From NCBI GenBank assembly GCA_016712885.1, contig JADJQF010000015.1, positions 248,001 to 312,000 on the forward strand: DNA of 64,000 nt, given 5' to 3'. Shown one piece after another: positions 1 through 8,022 of this stretch. A program made the position numbers and the translations under genes. This DNA is from Candidatus Flexicrinis proximus (GTDB taxonomy: Bacteria > Chloroflexota > Anaerolineae > Aggregatilineales > Phototrophicaceae). The notes under the pieces are model-generated. The model saw only the letters and a list, made by a program, of their open reading frames with translations. It was not told the origin of the DNA and made no database searches. The number at the start of each line of letters is the position of its first letter. Position 1 is the first letter of the stretch.

Positions 1-218
1 ACCACCGGCAGTACGAACATAACCGGCAGTATGGCCAGGGCCAGCCAGCGGGTCTGCCGTTTTTCCGCTTCCGTTTTTGGCGCCGCTAACGCCTGAATGT
101 CGGCTGGAAAGTCATGCAGCCACAGCCGCGGCTTCCATAGGATCGATCCGCCGATCAGGACCGTGAATGCCACGACGTACAGGGCTGCGTCAGCCGTGAA
201 TTGCGACCATGGGAACAT
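1..218 (-). CDS. Membrane protein of unknown family, N-terminal part (runs off the window edge)
   Basis: An open frame starts at the ATG at 218-216 and continues past position 1 without a stop, so only about 72 N-terminal residues are visible. An AGGAG ribosome binding site lies 7 bases upstream of the ATG. The peptide has a hydrophobic segment at about residues 10-26, a short loop rich in W, P and H, a charged stretch (PKTEAEKRQ) and a second hydrophobic segment starting near residue 60, so it is an integral membrane protein. I do not recognise the family. The upstream region carries a good promoter overlapped by a palindrome, which suggests that a DNA-binding repressor controls it. Confidence 0.6.
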   Translation of the reverse strand, partial: MFPWSQFTADAALYVVAFTVLIGGSILWKPRLWLHDFPADIQALAAPKTEAEKRQTRWLALAILPVMFVLPV

Positions 219-240
219 GATAGCTCCTGTATATAGCTTC

Positions 241-285
241 ATCTAAACATATTTTTAGATTAATCTAATTATTCTGTTCTGTCAA
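241..285 (-). promoter_or_regulatory. Sigma70-type promoter overlapped by an operator-like palindrome
   Basis: On the minus strand TTGACA (285-280) is followed after 17 bases by TAATCT (262-257). A perfect 14-base palindrome, TTAGATTAATCTAA, covers 255-268 and thus the -10 box. A further ATCTAAA (241-247) pairs with TTTAGAT (254-260). The half-site ATCTAA therefore occurs three times in alternating orientation between the -10 box and the gene start. This is typical of a dimeric repressor site; the repressor is not in the window. Confidence 0.6.
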
Positions 286-336
286 GCGGTTCGGCAGCAC
301 TTTGGCTGTGGCCGTATACGTTGACATGCCAGGAAT

Positions 337-362
337 CAAAAACGCCCCGAACTTGGGGCGTT
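337..362 (-). terminator. Rho-independent terminator of the PHP-AlbA_2 gene
   Basis: AACGCCCC (341-348) and GGGGCGTT (355-362) form an 8-bp GC-rich stem with a 6-base loop. Read on the minus strand the stem is followed by a run of five T. It lies about 45 bases after the stop codon of the minus-strand gene ending at 408. Confidence 0.8.
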
Positions 363-407
363 GATTTACCGGTTTCGCGCCTTTGCGCTGTCCCTTGGAC
401 ACGTCCT

Positions 408-2201
408 CTACTGCGCGTTATCCTCGGCCACGAACACCTGCCACGGCGAGTCCTGCATGGCGGCTTCGGTCACCCCAAAATACGTCCGCACCGTCCCGTC
501 CGGCATCCGGTGCGCCAGGTCATGCCGTGTATCGCCTTTGCTCACATAGCGCCGCACCAGCCCGATCTCGCCATGCCACTGTACCTTTGATACGTTGACC
601 GGCTCGCTCTCTGCCGTCTTGATCGCGTAGTGCCACAGCAGCCGCGCCGAACTGCGCGTTACGTTCCTGACCACATTCCCGTTCCGCAGGTCGCGCATCG
701 CATAATAGCGCGTCCCGTCGCGGTCTTCGCCGCTCACAATCTCAACGCCTGCGCGTGGCGGCTCAATCGACGGCGTTTGTGCCATCACTTCGGCCGGAGC
801 CGGCGCCGCGGGGGTGGGCGCAGCACTCATCGCCGGCACTACCGGTACTTCCTGCGTCGTCGACGGCGCTGGCGCTTCCGGTATATCACCTCGCAGCGCC
901 AGTCCCTGTTTGACCAGGTTCACAATCTCGTCGCGCCAGGCCAGGTTCGTCTCCGCCTCGTCGCGCACATATATCTTGCTCTCTTCGATGGCATACGGAC
1001 GCTCATCGCCAAACGGCACCTGCACCCGTACCACCTGTTTCCCCTGAGTTTCCTGCACGTCCATCTCGACGCTGAGGTTCGGCGTGATCGACTTGCGGAT
1101 TTCGCGTTCCAGCATGTCCTGAACGCCTCGCGCATCTCGCAGTCCGGTCGGCGGCTTCTTCTTATCCGGCCCCGCTCCGATATACAGCGTCCCGCCGTTG
1201 GTGTTGGCGAACGCGCACACGTCACAGATGATCGCGCTCAGCGCGCCTTTCATGTCCGGCGTTTCGTGGAAAGCCTGAATCACGCTTGGGCCTTCCTCGC
1301 GGGCCAGCTGCACGTAATCCTGCGGCTTGTGGTTCGGCTGGTAGGCCCGCGAGCGCGAAAAGTCGCTCGACTGAAACAGTTCCAGCAGCGCCTCGAATGA
1401 CCGTTCCGGCAGCAGGTATTCCGTCACCCGTTCCCCGATACCCGGGTATGTCACGCGCCCGTTCTTATCGCGGATGCTGTCCAGCCGGTGCGCATCGCTG
1501 CCTTGCACCGCGCGCATCTTCCGCGGATATTCTGCTTTGGTCCCGTCGAAGAAACGGGCCGTAGTCCGCCGGTCGCGCTTGGTCAGGTCCGTCACTTCCA
1601 GAGCGTGCAGATGCCGGTCCTGTGTATACGCAATCCGCGTCTGGCCGCCAAAATCCAGCCCGACCATCGCCACCCCGTGCGCGCTGTTGACGTGCGCCGC
1701 GATCACGATCCCGCCTGCCTCGTTGATCATCCGGTACGCCGTCAGCACATCGGCCGACGCGCCAACTTCACTGCTTCCCACGTCCAGCGCATGCGGCGGC
1801 ACGTTCAGGCTCAGCAGCAGGTGTTCCAGCACCCTGATCGGCGTGCTCGGCGCAAAAATGCCCAGGATATGGAACCCGAAAGTCGCCGTGAATTCAAACC
1901 CCGGCAGCACCAGGATCTTGTCCAGCAGGCGGCGGTATTCTGCCACCAGCCTCTGCTCGTCTGCCGTCGCTCGACCTAGATTTTGCAGGAATTGCAGTCG
2001 CTCGACCTCGTGCAGCATCGTCGCATAGCCGTTAACCGTGTTATGGTCGGTGATCGCGATGATTTCCAGCCCGAGTGCATCGGCCCGCCGCAGGATATCG
2101 ATGTATCCCGTGCCGGCTTCAAGGTAATCGACCGATGCCGGTGTGTGCAGGTGCAGGTCCGCGCGGTACCACGTCTGACGGGATGCTTTTTTTGAGGCCA
2201 C
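408..2201 (-). CDS. PHP-domain phosphoesterase fused to an AlbA_2 (Schlafen-type) domain
   Basis: The 597-residue protein begins with a PHP metal-dependent phosphoesterase domain. DLHLHT (H17, H19), ITDHN (D52, H53), a conserved FEFT segment, an AAHVN histidine and GSDAH supply the usual metal ligands. Residues about 305-445 match an AlbA_2 putative nucleic-acid/ATP-binding domain, with the characteristic AFANTNGGTLYIG segment. A Pro/Ala linker follows, then about 110 C-terminal residues I cannot assign. The start is a GTG with AAGGA five bases upstream. The gene ends in a strong terminator and is transcribed alone. PHP domains hydrolyse phosphoesters and AlbA_2 domains occur in regulatory or RNA-processing proteins; the substrate here is unknown. 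Confidence 0.85.
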   Translation of the reverse strand: MASKKASRQTWYRADLHLHTPASVDYLEAGTGYIDILRRADALGLEIIAITDHNTVNGYATMLHEVERLQFLQNLGRATADEQRLVAEYRRLLDKILVLPGFEFTATFGFHILGIFAPSTPIRVLEHLLLSLNVPPHALDVGSSEVGASADVLTAYRMINEAGGIVIAAHVNSAHGVAMVGLDFGGQTRIAYTQDRHLHALEVTDLTKRDRRTTARFFDGTKAEYPRKMRAVQGSDAHRLDSIRDKNGRVTYPGIGERVTEYLLPERSFEALLELFQSSDFSRSRAYQPNHKPQDYVQLAREEGPSVIQAFHETPDMKGALSAIICDVCAFANTNGGTLYIGAGPDKKKPPTGLRDARGVQDMLEREIRKSITPNLSVEMDVQETQGKQVVRVQVPFGDERPYAIEESKIYVRDEAETNLAWRDEIVNLVKQGLALRGDIPEAPAPSTTQEVPVVPAMSAAPTPAAPAPAEVMAQTPSIEPPRAGVEIVSGEDRDGTRYYAMRDLRNGNVVRNVTRSSARLLWHYAIKTAESEPVNVSKVQWHGEIGLVRRYVSKGDTRHDLAHRMPDGTVRTYFGVTEAAMQDSPWQVFVAEDNAQ

Positions 2202-2318
2202 AACAATCCTTAAGTGTCAGTAGGAACGGCCAGCCGCGAACGGACCTGAAAGGAATTCCTTCGTCCGCAGCCCGCACGTGCCGTGTCGCGTTATGCTCAC
2301 AGGCGGTTGTCCGCCCGG

Positions 2319-2897
2319 CTATCCTTTCGAGGTCGAAGGCGGCGGTGGAACCAGCGGTTCTGTCGGCGCAGCCATGCCACTGGGTGCCGGCGCGGTGAGG
2401 TCTGAAATCGGCTGTACTGGCGAGGGTGCCGGTGGCACCTCAGACACAGAGGCCGCCTCGGCAGGCGCTGTGGGCTGCGGCTCGGTCTTCACTTCCGCTG
2501 CCGGCGCGGCCTCGACCTGAGCCGGTGCCGCACTTACAGCCGCATCAGCCGCAAGCCGCTTCAATGTCTCGATCAACGCGTCCGGCTCAAATGGCTTGAG
2601 CATGAAATCCGTCGCGCCCGCCCGCTTCACTTCGGGCTCCACGTCTCGCCCTGACGCCACCACAATCGGGACCGACGCCAGCGCGGGGTCTGCCCGAAGC
2701 TTGCGGATCAGATCTTCGCCGCTCATATCGTGCAGGTGATAATCGACCATGAACACGTCCGGGGCTTCCAGGGCGGCCTTTTCGAGCGCGCCCTTGCCTG
2801 TTGGCGACGTTGCCACCGTGAACCCTTCCATTTCCAGCAGCATTTTCAACAGCCGCGACATCTCTAGCTCGTCGTCGACAATCATGACTCGCGTCAC
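2319..2897 (-). CDS. Stand-alone response regulator with Pro/Ala-rich tail
   Basis: Residues 1-118 form a CheY-like receiver: acidic pocket D8/D9, phosphoacceptor D52 (in MVDYHL), switch residue S82 and K101 in the LKPF motif. Residues 120-192 are a low-complexity tail rich in A, P, E and S with no recognisable output domain, so it probably acts through protein contacts. The start is GTG at 2897, preceded by GAGG at a spacing of 7. No histidine kinase is adjacent. A gap of 117 bases separates it from the downstream PHP gene on the same strand. Confidence 0.9.
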   Translation of the reverse strand: MTRVMIVDDELEMSRLLKMLLEMEGFTVATSPTGKGALEKAALEAPDVFMVDYHLHDMSGEDLIRKLRADPALASVPIVVASGRDVEPEVKRAGATDFMLKPFEPDALIETLKRLAADAAVSAAPAQVEAAPAAEVKTEPQPTAPAEAASVSEVPPAPSPVQPISDLTAPAPSGMAAPTEPLVPPPPSTSKG

Positions 2898-3085
2898 GAC
2901 CCCACCTCACAGTACTAGGTATGACAAATGTTTCTTTCCTGATATGCAGTGTACATCGTGTGACGCCGCATGTCTATTCGATTACACAAATCCACCCGTA
3001 CCAATATTCGTACGTCGGCCGCCGCCGTGGATGCAGTCTGTCCTGACTCTGCCGTTACTTTCGTTCCCTCTCCCGTCCCTTCCAC

Positions 3086-3115
3086 TTGATTCCGCGCCGC
3101 TTTAGGGTTTATCCT
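3086..3115 (+). promoter_or_regulatory. Promoter of the phosphofructokinase gene
   Basis: TTGATT (3086-3091) and TATCCT (3110-3115) are separated by 18 bases and lie 35 bases upstream of the pfkA start. The sequence on either side (about 2900-3085) is non-coding and pyrimidine-rich on the plus strand. Confidence 0.5.
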
Positions 3116-3149
3116 GATAGGCGGTTTTTACGTGTATTGGACAGATCAC

Positions 3150-4130
3150 ATGGCGATTAGGCGTGTTGCGGTACTGACGAGCGGTGGTGATGCCCCCGGA
3201 ATGAACGCAGCCATCCGCGGCGTCGTTCGCAGCGGCATCTACTACGGGTGGGACATGTACGGCGTGCGTCAGGGTTTCGCTGGCATGATGCGCGGCGATA
3301 TCAAGCCGATGGGCGCCCGTGACGTCGGCGGCATTATCCAGCAGGGCGGCACCTTCCTCGGCAGCGCCCGCGCGCCGGAGTTCAAGACCGAAGCAGGCCA
3401 GCTCAAAGCCCTGCGCGAACTGAACCGCCTCGAAATCGACGCAGTCGCCGTCATCGGCGGCAACGGCTCGCAGACTGGCGCCTATGCCCTCAGCAAGCAT
3501 GGCATCCCCGTCGTCGGCATCGCCTCTACCATCGACAACGACCTCGCCGGCTCGGAAATCACCATCGGCGTCGATACCGCCCTCAATATCGCCCTTGAAG
3601 CCATCGACCGCCTCAAGACCACCGCCTCCTCCCACCAGCGCGCTTTCCTGGTCGAGGTCATGGGCCGCGACTGCGGCTATCTCGCCCTCATGGCTGGCCT
3701 CGCCGGCGGTGCCGAATGCATCAGCATCCCTGAAATGCCCATCTCGCCTGAACAGATCGCCGCCAAACTCCAGGACTCGTTCCAGCGTGGCAAGACCCAC
3801 GGCCTGGTCGTCGTGGCCGAAGGCGCCGAATACAACGCCGAAGCCCTCGGCAAATTCCTTCAGGAATATATGTCCGACCAGGTCGGCTTTGAGGTCCGTG
3901 CCACCACCCTCGGCCATGTCCAGCGCGGTGGCATTCCCACAGCCGCCGATCGTCTGCTCGGTTCCCGACTCTCGGCCTACGCCATGCAGCTTCTGTCCGA
4001 AGGCAAGTACAACATGCTCGCCGGCCAGATCGCCAATCAGATGGCCGCCACGCCGCTGGCCGAGGTCGCCGGCAAACACAAGCCGTTCCCAAAAGAATTG
4101 TTCGACCTCGCGGAAGTCCTCGCGCGCTGA
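3150..4130 (+). CDS. pfkA: 6-phosphofructokinase
   Basis: This enzyme phosphorylates fructose 6-phosphate to the 1,6-bisphosphate in glycolysis. The 326-residue length and motif order fit the bacterial PfkA family: SGGDAPGMNA near the N-terminus, GGNGS at 103-107, STIDND with catalytic aspartate at about 129, MGRDCGY near 170, a conserved EG pair near 223 and HVQRGG near 250. The ATG at 3150 is chosen because homology starts there; an upstream in-frame GTG would add six residues. The GGNGS motif has Asn where the E. coli enzyme has the Mg-binding Asp103 (GGDGS). The Gly that follows is kept, which argues for ATP rather than pyrophosphate as donor. Monocistronic. Confidence 0.93.
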   Translation: MAIRRVAVLTSGGDAPGMNAAIRGVVRSGIYYGWDMYGVRQGFAGMMRGDIKPMGARDVGGIIQQGGTFLGSARAPEFKTEAGQLKALRELNRLEIDAVAVIGGNGSQTGAYALSKHGIPVVGIASTIDNDLAGSEITIGVDTALNIALEAIDRLKTTASSHQRAFLVEVMGRDCGYLALMAGLAGGAECISIPEMPISPEQIAAKLQDSFQRGKTHGLVVVAEGAEYNAEALGKFLQEYMSDQVGFEVRATTLGHVQRGGIPTAADRLLGSRLSAYAMQLLSEGKYNMLAGQIANQMAATPLAEVAGKHKPFPKELFDLAEVLAR

Positions 4131-4204
4131 TTCCGGGCTGATTTGCGCGGATTCCGATGTCGTAATACCCTGTGGATATCGCCTAAGTATCCGCAGGTGA
4201 CATC

Positions 4205-5404
4205 ATGAGAATATTCCGTATCCCCGTCCTATTGGCGATCATGCTGGCCCTCACGGTCAGCACCACCGCCCAGCGCGCGCTTGCGCCGGCCAACACCGTC
4301 CTCTCAGATGTCCGCGCCACCGACGCCATCGTCAACGGCGGGTTCGAGACGGCTGGTGGCTCCGGCTGGACTCCCTTGAGTCTCAACGGCTTCAATCCCT
4401 TCTGCACCAATGGCGGCTGCAGCACCCATACCGCCCGCACCGGCACCGGGTTCGTCTGGTTTGGCGGTGACGGTGCGGGTCCAGCCGATGAGATCACCAA
4501 GATTTCCCAGAACCTGAACCTCTCTCCGGACAAGATTGTCACGCTTTCGTTCTATCTCTACCGTCCAACCGCCACCGACAGTATCGCCAGTGCCGACAGT
4601 TTCTCAGTATCGTTCTTCGGCCAGCAGCTGTTTATGACCACGTCAGCCGTCGCAACTTACGGCAGCGGCTATACCCTCGTGACCATTGACCTGACACCCT
4701 ATTCGGCTGACTTCGGCCTCGCCGATCCGCTCGAGTTCTTCGGGCATGATACCATCGCGCCCCTGACCAGCTGGCTGGTCGACGATATCAGCCTGACCGT
4801 TCGCACGACTGCCGGAAACGTGCTCGTCAGCGGCGGTTTCGAATCCGCGCCGCGCGCCCCGCTCTCAGCAGCCTGGTCGCTTCTCAACACCGATGGCACA
4901 GACAAGGTCAAATGTAACAATCCCACGCTGGGCAATTACTATGCCTTCCATGGCGATTGCGCCTTCCGATTCAAGGGCAGTGACACTGAAAGCACCACAC
5001 TGGTCCAGCGGCGTCCCGGCTCCGTCCTTAACTTCCCGACAGTCGTCGCCTCAAACGACCGCTGGAACCTCTCCTGGTGGGGTGGCGGGCCAAATCACGT
5101 CTTCATGGTCGCTTCGGTCAAGTTCAAGATGGAGATCGCCTGTCCGCGAAGCGCGTCCGTCAGCGCCGTGATTACGGCCAATTCCGCGCCACTATCCGTT
5201 CGCGCAGCGGCGCCGAGCTATGTCCCACGCAGCTTAGGCGAGCAGCAGTTCCCGTGCAACGGCACTGTCAAGAAGATCATCGTCAAGCTCAAGAATTCGG
5301 CACCGTCCGGCAAGTTCTATATCGACAATGTCGCCTTCCTGGCCTACCAGCCCATTACCCGCGGCCAGGGCGATGCTCTTCCGGTTCCGCCGCCTGCTCA
5401 ATAG
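4205..5404 (+). CDS. Secreted protein with two jelly-roll-like (CBM-type) modules
   Basis: The 399-residue product has a signal peptide of about 23 residues (hydrophobic core, cleavage near TTAQ) and no lipobox, so it is exported. Residues about 35-200 and 210-390 each start with a N/SGGFE motif followed by beta-rich sequence and end in a conserved D-(D/N)-(I/V)-(S/A) strand. That is the pattern of carbohydrate-binding-like beta-sandwich domains that bind glycans or cap surface proteins. There are no catalytic motifs. AGGTGA precedes the ATG by 4 bases. A perfect hairpin terminator lies 26 bases after the stop. Confidence 0.7.
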   Translation: MRIFRIPVLLAIMLALTVSTTAQRALAPANTVLSDVRATDAIVNGGFETAGGSGWTPLSLNGFNPFCTNGGCSTHTARTGTGFVWFGGDGAGPADEITKISQNLNLSPDKIVTLSFYLYRPTATDSIASADSFSVSFFGQQLFMTTSAVATYGSGYTLVTIDLTPYSADFGLADPLEFFGHDTIAPLTSWLVDDISLTVRTTAGNVLVSGGFESAPRAPLSAAWSLLNTDGTDKVKCNNPTLGNYYAFHGDCAFRFKGSDTESTTLVQRRPGSVLNFPTVVASNDRWNLSWWGGGPNHVFMVASVKFKMEIACPRSASVSAVITANSAPLSVRAAAPSYVPRSLGEQQFPCNGTVKKIIVKLKNSAPSGKFYIDNVAFLAYQPITRGQGDALPVPPPAQ

Positions 5405-5430
5405 TAGCGCCGTTCCATCTGACTGCGCGA

Positions 5431-5461
5431 AGAGGACCTGGTACCAGGTCCTCTTTCTTTT
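5431..5461 (+). terminator. Rho-independent terminator after the secreted CBM-like gene
   Basis: AGAGGACCTG and CAGGTCCTCT are perfect inverted arms around GTAC (5431-5454), followed by TTCTTTT. Only the plus-strand direction has the T tract. Confidence 0.88.
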
Positions 5462-5482
5462 CCGTACTCTGCCTGCGTCTGC

Positions 5483-5615
5483 AAACACCTCGAAGTGTTT
5501 GCACTCCTACACCTCCCGCAGCGATTTTGTGGCGCTCACGCCGCAAAATCGCAGATGAGGGGTCGAGGGGCGCAAGTCCCTCGCGGCGTTGTGGAGGCGG
5601 CGCCTCCACAACGCC
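5483..5615 (+). repeat. Dispersed four-hairpin element, copy A
   Basis: The copy contains, in order: a first hairpin (AAACAC/GTGTTT, 5483-5500); the CACCTCC arm; a second hairpin in which GCGATTTTG pairs with CAAAATCGC; a third with GAGGG/CCCTC around GGCGCAAGT; and a last hairpin with 15-bp arms (5585-5599 and 5601-5615). It sits 13 bases from the stop codon of the minus-strand paaK-like gene. The element family is described under findings. Confidence 0.85.
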
Positions 5616-5628
5616 TTCGGCTATCCGC

Positions 5629-6843
5629 TCAGTCCCATTTCCGCTCGTCGACGACCACTTTACCACCGCCACCCAGCGCTCCGGCCGTTACAAATTCAAC
5701 CGAGTCGACCCGCAGTCGGGTCAGCATTTCCACCGCGCCTTTGATCTGTTCGTCCAGCCCCGCCGGTGCGTCTCCCGACAGTTCGACCTTCAGATGCACC
5801 ACATCGCGGTTTTCCGGCCGCGTGATCACCGCCTGCGCGCCCGTCACCACGCCAGCGAACCGGCCCAGCGCCATCCGCACCTGGTTCGGGTGCATGAACA
5901 TGCCGCGCACCTTCACCGCCTCCCCGCTTCGCCCGAACAGCCCCAGCAGGTGCTGGCGTCCGCTGAGCCGAGGATCCACCGCCGGGGACATCACGCCAAG
6001 GTCGCCGGTCCCGAACCGGATCAGCGGGTAAGCCTTGTTGAATACCGTGACCACCACTTCACCGACTTCGCCATCGGGGAGCGGCGCGCCGGTCTGCGGA
6101 TCGCATACCTGCATATGCAAACCGTCCGTCACCGCGAACCCCTGCACGCCATCCATCGTATACGCCACCAGTCCGATATCGGCCGTTCCGTATCCGCTCG
6201 TCGTCCGCATCCCATACTCGCCCTCGAACCGCGCCCGCTGCATCGGCGTGTACGGTTCCGCGCTGAACAGCGCCTTTTTGATCGGCACGGCCTCTTTCGG
6301 GATGCCCATTTCGGCGCACTTGTCCAAAATCGTCATCAGGTAGCTCGGCTGCCCGACAAACCCGTTCGCTTTCAGCGCCTGCATTGCCATGATCTGCAGT
6401 TCGGTATTCCCCGGCCCCATCGGGATGACCGTCGCACCCACCGCGCGCAGCCCGTCGTCCAGCAGGATCCCCGCCGGCACCAGATGGTACATGAACGTAT
6501 TCAGCACGCGGTCGCCGCGCCCGAATCCGACGTACTTGAACACTTCCAGCGCGGCCTCGTTCCCGTCGGGGTTCACCGGCTGCGGGTCGAAGATCGGCCC
6601 GGGAGAGATGTAAATGCGCGGCAGGTCGTCCGCCTCAATCGCCAGAAACCCGCCGAAGGGCGGGTTGGCATGGTGCAGTTCGACCAGCTTATCCTTGCTC
6701 GTGACCGGGATCTTCCCCAGATCCACCACGCCCTGAACGTCGGCCGGACTCACCCCGGCGTCATCCATAATGCGCTTCACCGCCGGCGCGTGCTGATAGG
6801 CATGCGCAACCAGTTCGCGGATCCTACTGTCGTGATCTGACAT
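5629..6843 (-). CDS. PaaK-like phenylacetate-CoA ligase family protein, adenylation P-loop missing
   Basis: The 404-residue protein aligns in layout with phenylacetate-CoA ligases (AMP-forming). GYGTADIG resembles the A5 motif, RFGTGDLG the A7 motif, and GGGGKVVVD lies at the C-terminal lysine region. The usual SSGTTG-type P-loop is absent; the corresponding stretch reads YISPGPIFDP. It may be a ligase variant or a substrate-binding paralogue that no longer adenylates. A GGAGG site lies 4 bases before the ATG. It is the last gene of the liv-type uptake cluster, a place where such PaaK-like genes are commonly found. Repeat copies lie at both of its ends. Confidence 0.75.
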   Translation of the reverse strand: MSDHDSRIRELVAHAYQHAPAVKRIMDDAGVSPADVQGVVDLGKIPVTSKDKLVELHHANPPFGGFLAIEADDLPRIYISPGPIFDPQPVNPDGNEAALEVFKYVGFGRGDRVLNTFMYHLVPAGILLDDGLRAVGATVIPMGPGNTELQIMAMQALKANGFVGQPSYLMTILDKCAEMGIPKEAVPIKKALFSAEPYTPMQRARFEGEYGMRTTSGYGTADIGLVAYTMDGVQGFAVTDGLHMQVCDPQTGAPLPDGEVGEVVVTVFNKAYPLIRFGTGDLGVMSPAVDPRLSGRQHLLGLFGRSGEAVKVRGMFMHPNQVRMALGRFAGVVTGAQAVITRPENRDVVHLKVELSGDAPAGLDEQIKGAVEMLTRLRVDSVEFVTAGALGGGGKVVVDERKWD

Positions 6844-6885
6844 CTTGCCTCCTGTGAATCAGTCGCTAGCGCAAATTAGTTGATT

Positions 6886-7022
6886 CGGGCTTCTGCCCGA
6901 CAACAGTTTGCACTCCTGAACCTAAAAGGGCGATTTGACGGTGCTGGCACCGACAAATTGCAGAGAAGGGGTTAAGGGGCGCCAGTCCCTTGCGGGGGTG
7001 TCGGGGGCAGTGTCCCTGACCC
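6886..7022 (+). repeat. Dispersed four-hairpin element, copy B
   Basis: A diverged copy. It has CGGGC/GCCCG as a leading hairpin, the core TTTGCACTCCTG, a second hairpin (CGATTTG...CAAATTG) with an inner GGTGC/GCACC stem, and AAGGGGCGCCAGTCCCTT as the third. The last hairpin is degenerate. It fills the gap between the paaK-like start and the livF stop (7031). Confidence 0.75.
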
Positions 7023-7030
7023 TTTCACAT

Positions 7031-7825
7031 TTACCCCAGCCACCGCTTGCGCCGCTTATAATGCTTCACGTCGCGGTAACTCTTGCGCTCGCCGAGTTGG
7101 TTCAGTCCCAAATAAAACTCTTTGATATCTTCGTTCTCGCGCAGTTGCGCCGCCGGTCCGTCCAGCACGATTCGCCCGTTTTCCATCACGTACCCGTGAT
7201 CGGCGATCCCCAGTGCCGCGCGCGCATTCTGCTCCACCAACAGCACCCCCACCCCCGATGCGCGTCGGATGTTCTGCACAATCTCGAAGATTTCTTCCAC
7301 TAACATCGGCGCCAGCCCCAGCGAAGGTTCATCCAGCATGATCAGTTTCGGATGCCCCATCAGCGCCCGTCCGATCACCAGCATCTGCCCTTCGCCGCCG
7401 GACAGATAGCCGCTCACGCGCTTCCGCATATCCCGCAGCCGCGGAAAGAAATGGAACACCCGCTCCAGGTCGGTCTTGGCGTGCCGCGCACCTTCAAAGA
7501 CCATCGCGCCGGTCATCAGGTTTTCCTCGACGCTCAGATGCCGGAATAATGGACGTCCCTCGATCACCTGGATCAGGCCACGCCGCACGATGTCCTCCGG
7601 CGCCAGAATGTCCATCCGCTTGTCCTGCCAGGTGATGCTGCCGCGCGTCACCTCGCCCTGTTCGCTCCGCAGCAGTCCGCTGATCGCCTTCAGCGTCGTC
7701 GACTTTCCCGCGCCGTTCGGCCCCAGCAGCGAAACGATCTGCCCGTCTGCCACGTTAAACGACACCCCGCGCAGCACCAGGATCACGCTGTTGTAAATCA
7801 CTTCGATGTTATTGACTGCCAACAT
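7031..7825 (-). CDS. livF: Branched-chain/aromatic acid ABC transporter ATPase (LivF type)
   Basis: One of the two ATPases of a HAAT-family importer. Walker A is GPNGAGKST (near residue 35), the signature is LSGGEGQ, Walker B is IMLDEPS and the H-loop region follows. LSGGEGQ replaces the more usual LSGG(E/Q)QQ. The C-terminus carries a basic tail (YRDVKHYKRRKRWLG) beyond the normal LivF length; I have seen such tails in LivF proteins encoded next to paaK-like genes. No good Shine-Dalgarno site precedes the ATG. It lies downstream of livJ in the same direction with two hairpins between them. Confidence 0.93.
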   Translation of the reverse strand: MLAVNNIEVIYNSVILVLRGVSFNVADGQIVSLLGPNGAGKSTTLKAISGLLRSEQGEVTRGSITWQDKRMDILAPEDIVRRGLIQVIEGRPLFRHLSVEENLMTGAMVFEGARHAKTDLERVFHFFPRLRDMRKRVSGYLSGGEGQMLVIGRALMGHPKLIMLDEPSLGLAPMLVEEIFEIVQNIRRASGVGVLLVEQNARAALGIADHGYVMENGRIVLDGPAAQLRENEDIKEFYLGLNQLGERKSYRDVKHYKRRKRWLG

Positions 7826-7926
7826 AATAGGTTGTCAACTTTCAGGGTTCAGAAAAGTATAGGTGGATCATCTCTATTTGCTGTTCTGCCGGAACCGTCA
7901 ATCACCGGCTCCGCTGCCGATAGCGC

Positions 7927-8009
7927 GGGGCGTGGCCTGCCACGCCCCCTTTTGCTTTAGTCAATCCCGGCCGCCGCGCCAAAAAGCACCGGCCGCCGGG
8001 ACTGACAAC
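7927..8009 (-). promoter_or_regulatory. Hairpin pair between livJ and livF
   Basis: GGGGCGTGGC (7927-7936) and GCCACGCCCC (7939-7948) form a 10-bp stem. A second imperfect stem joins a TCAATCCCGGC segment near 7962 to GCCGGGACTGA near 8000. In the direction of transcription (minus) neither has a T tract. Such hairpins after a periplasmic-binding-protein gene often stabilise its mRNA or reduce read-through, which would keep the binding protein in excess over the ATPase. Confidence 0.5.
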
Positions 8010-8022
8010 TTAGCGGACTGAG

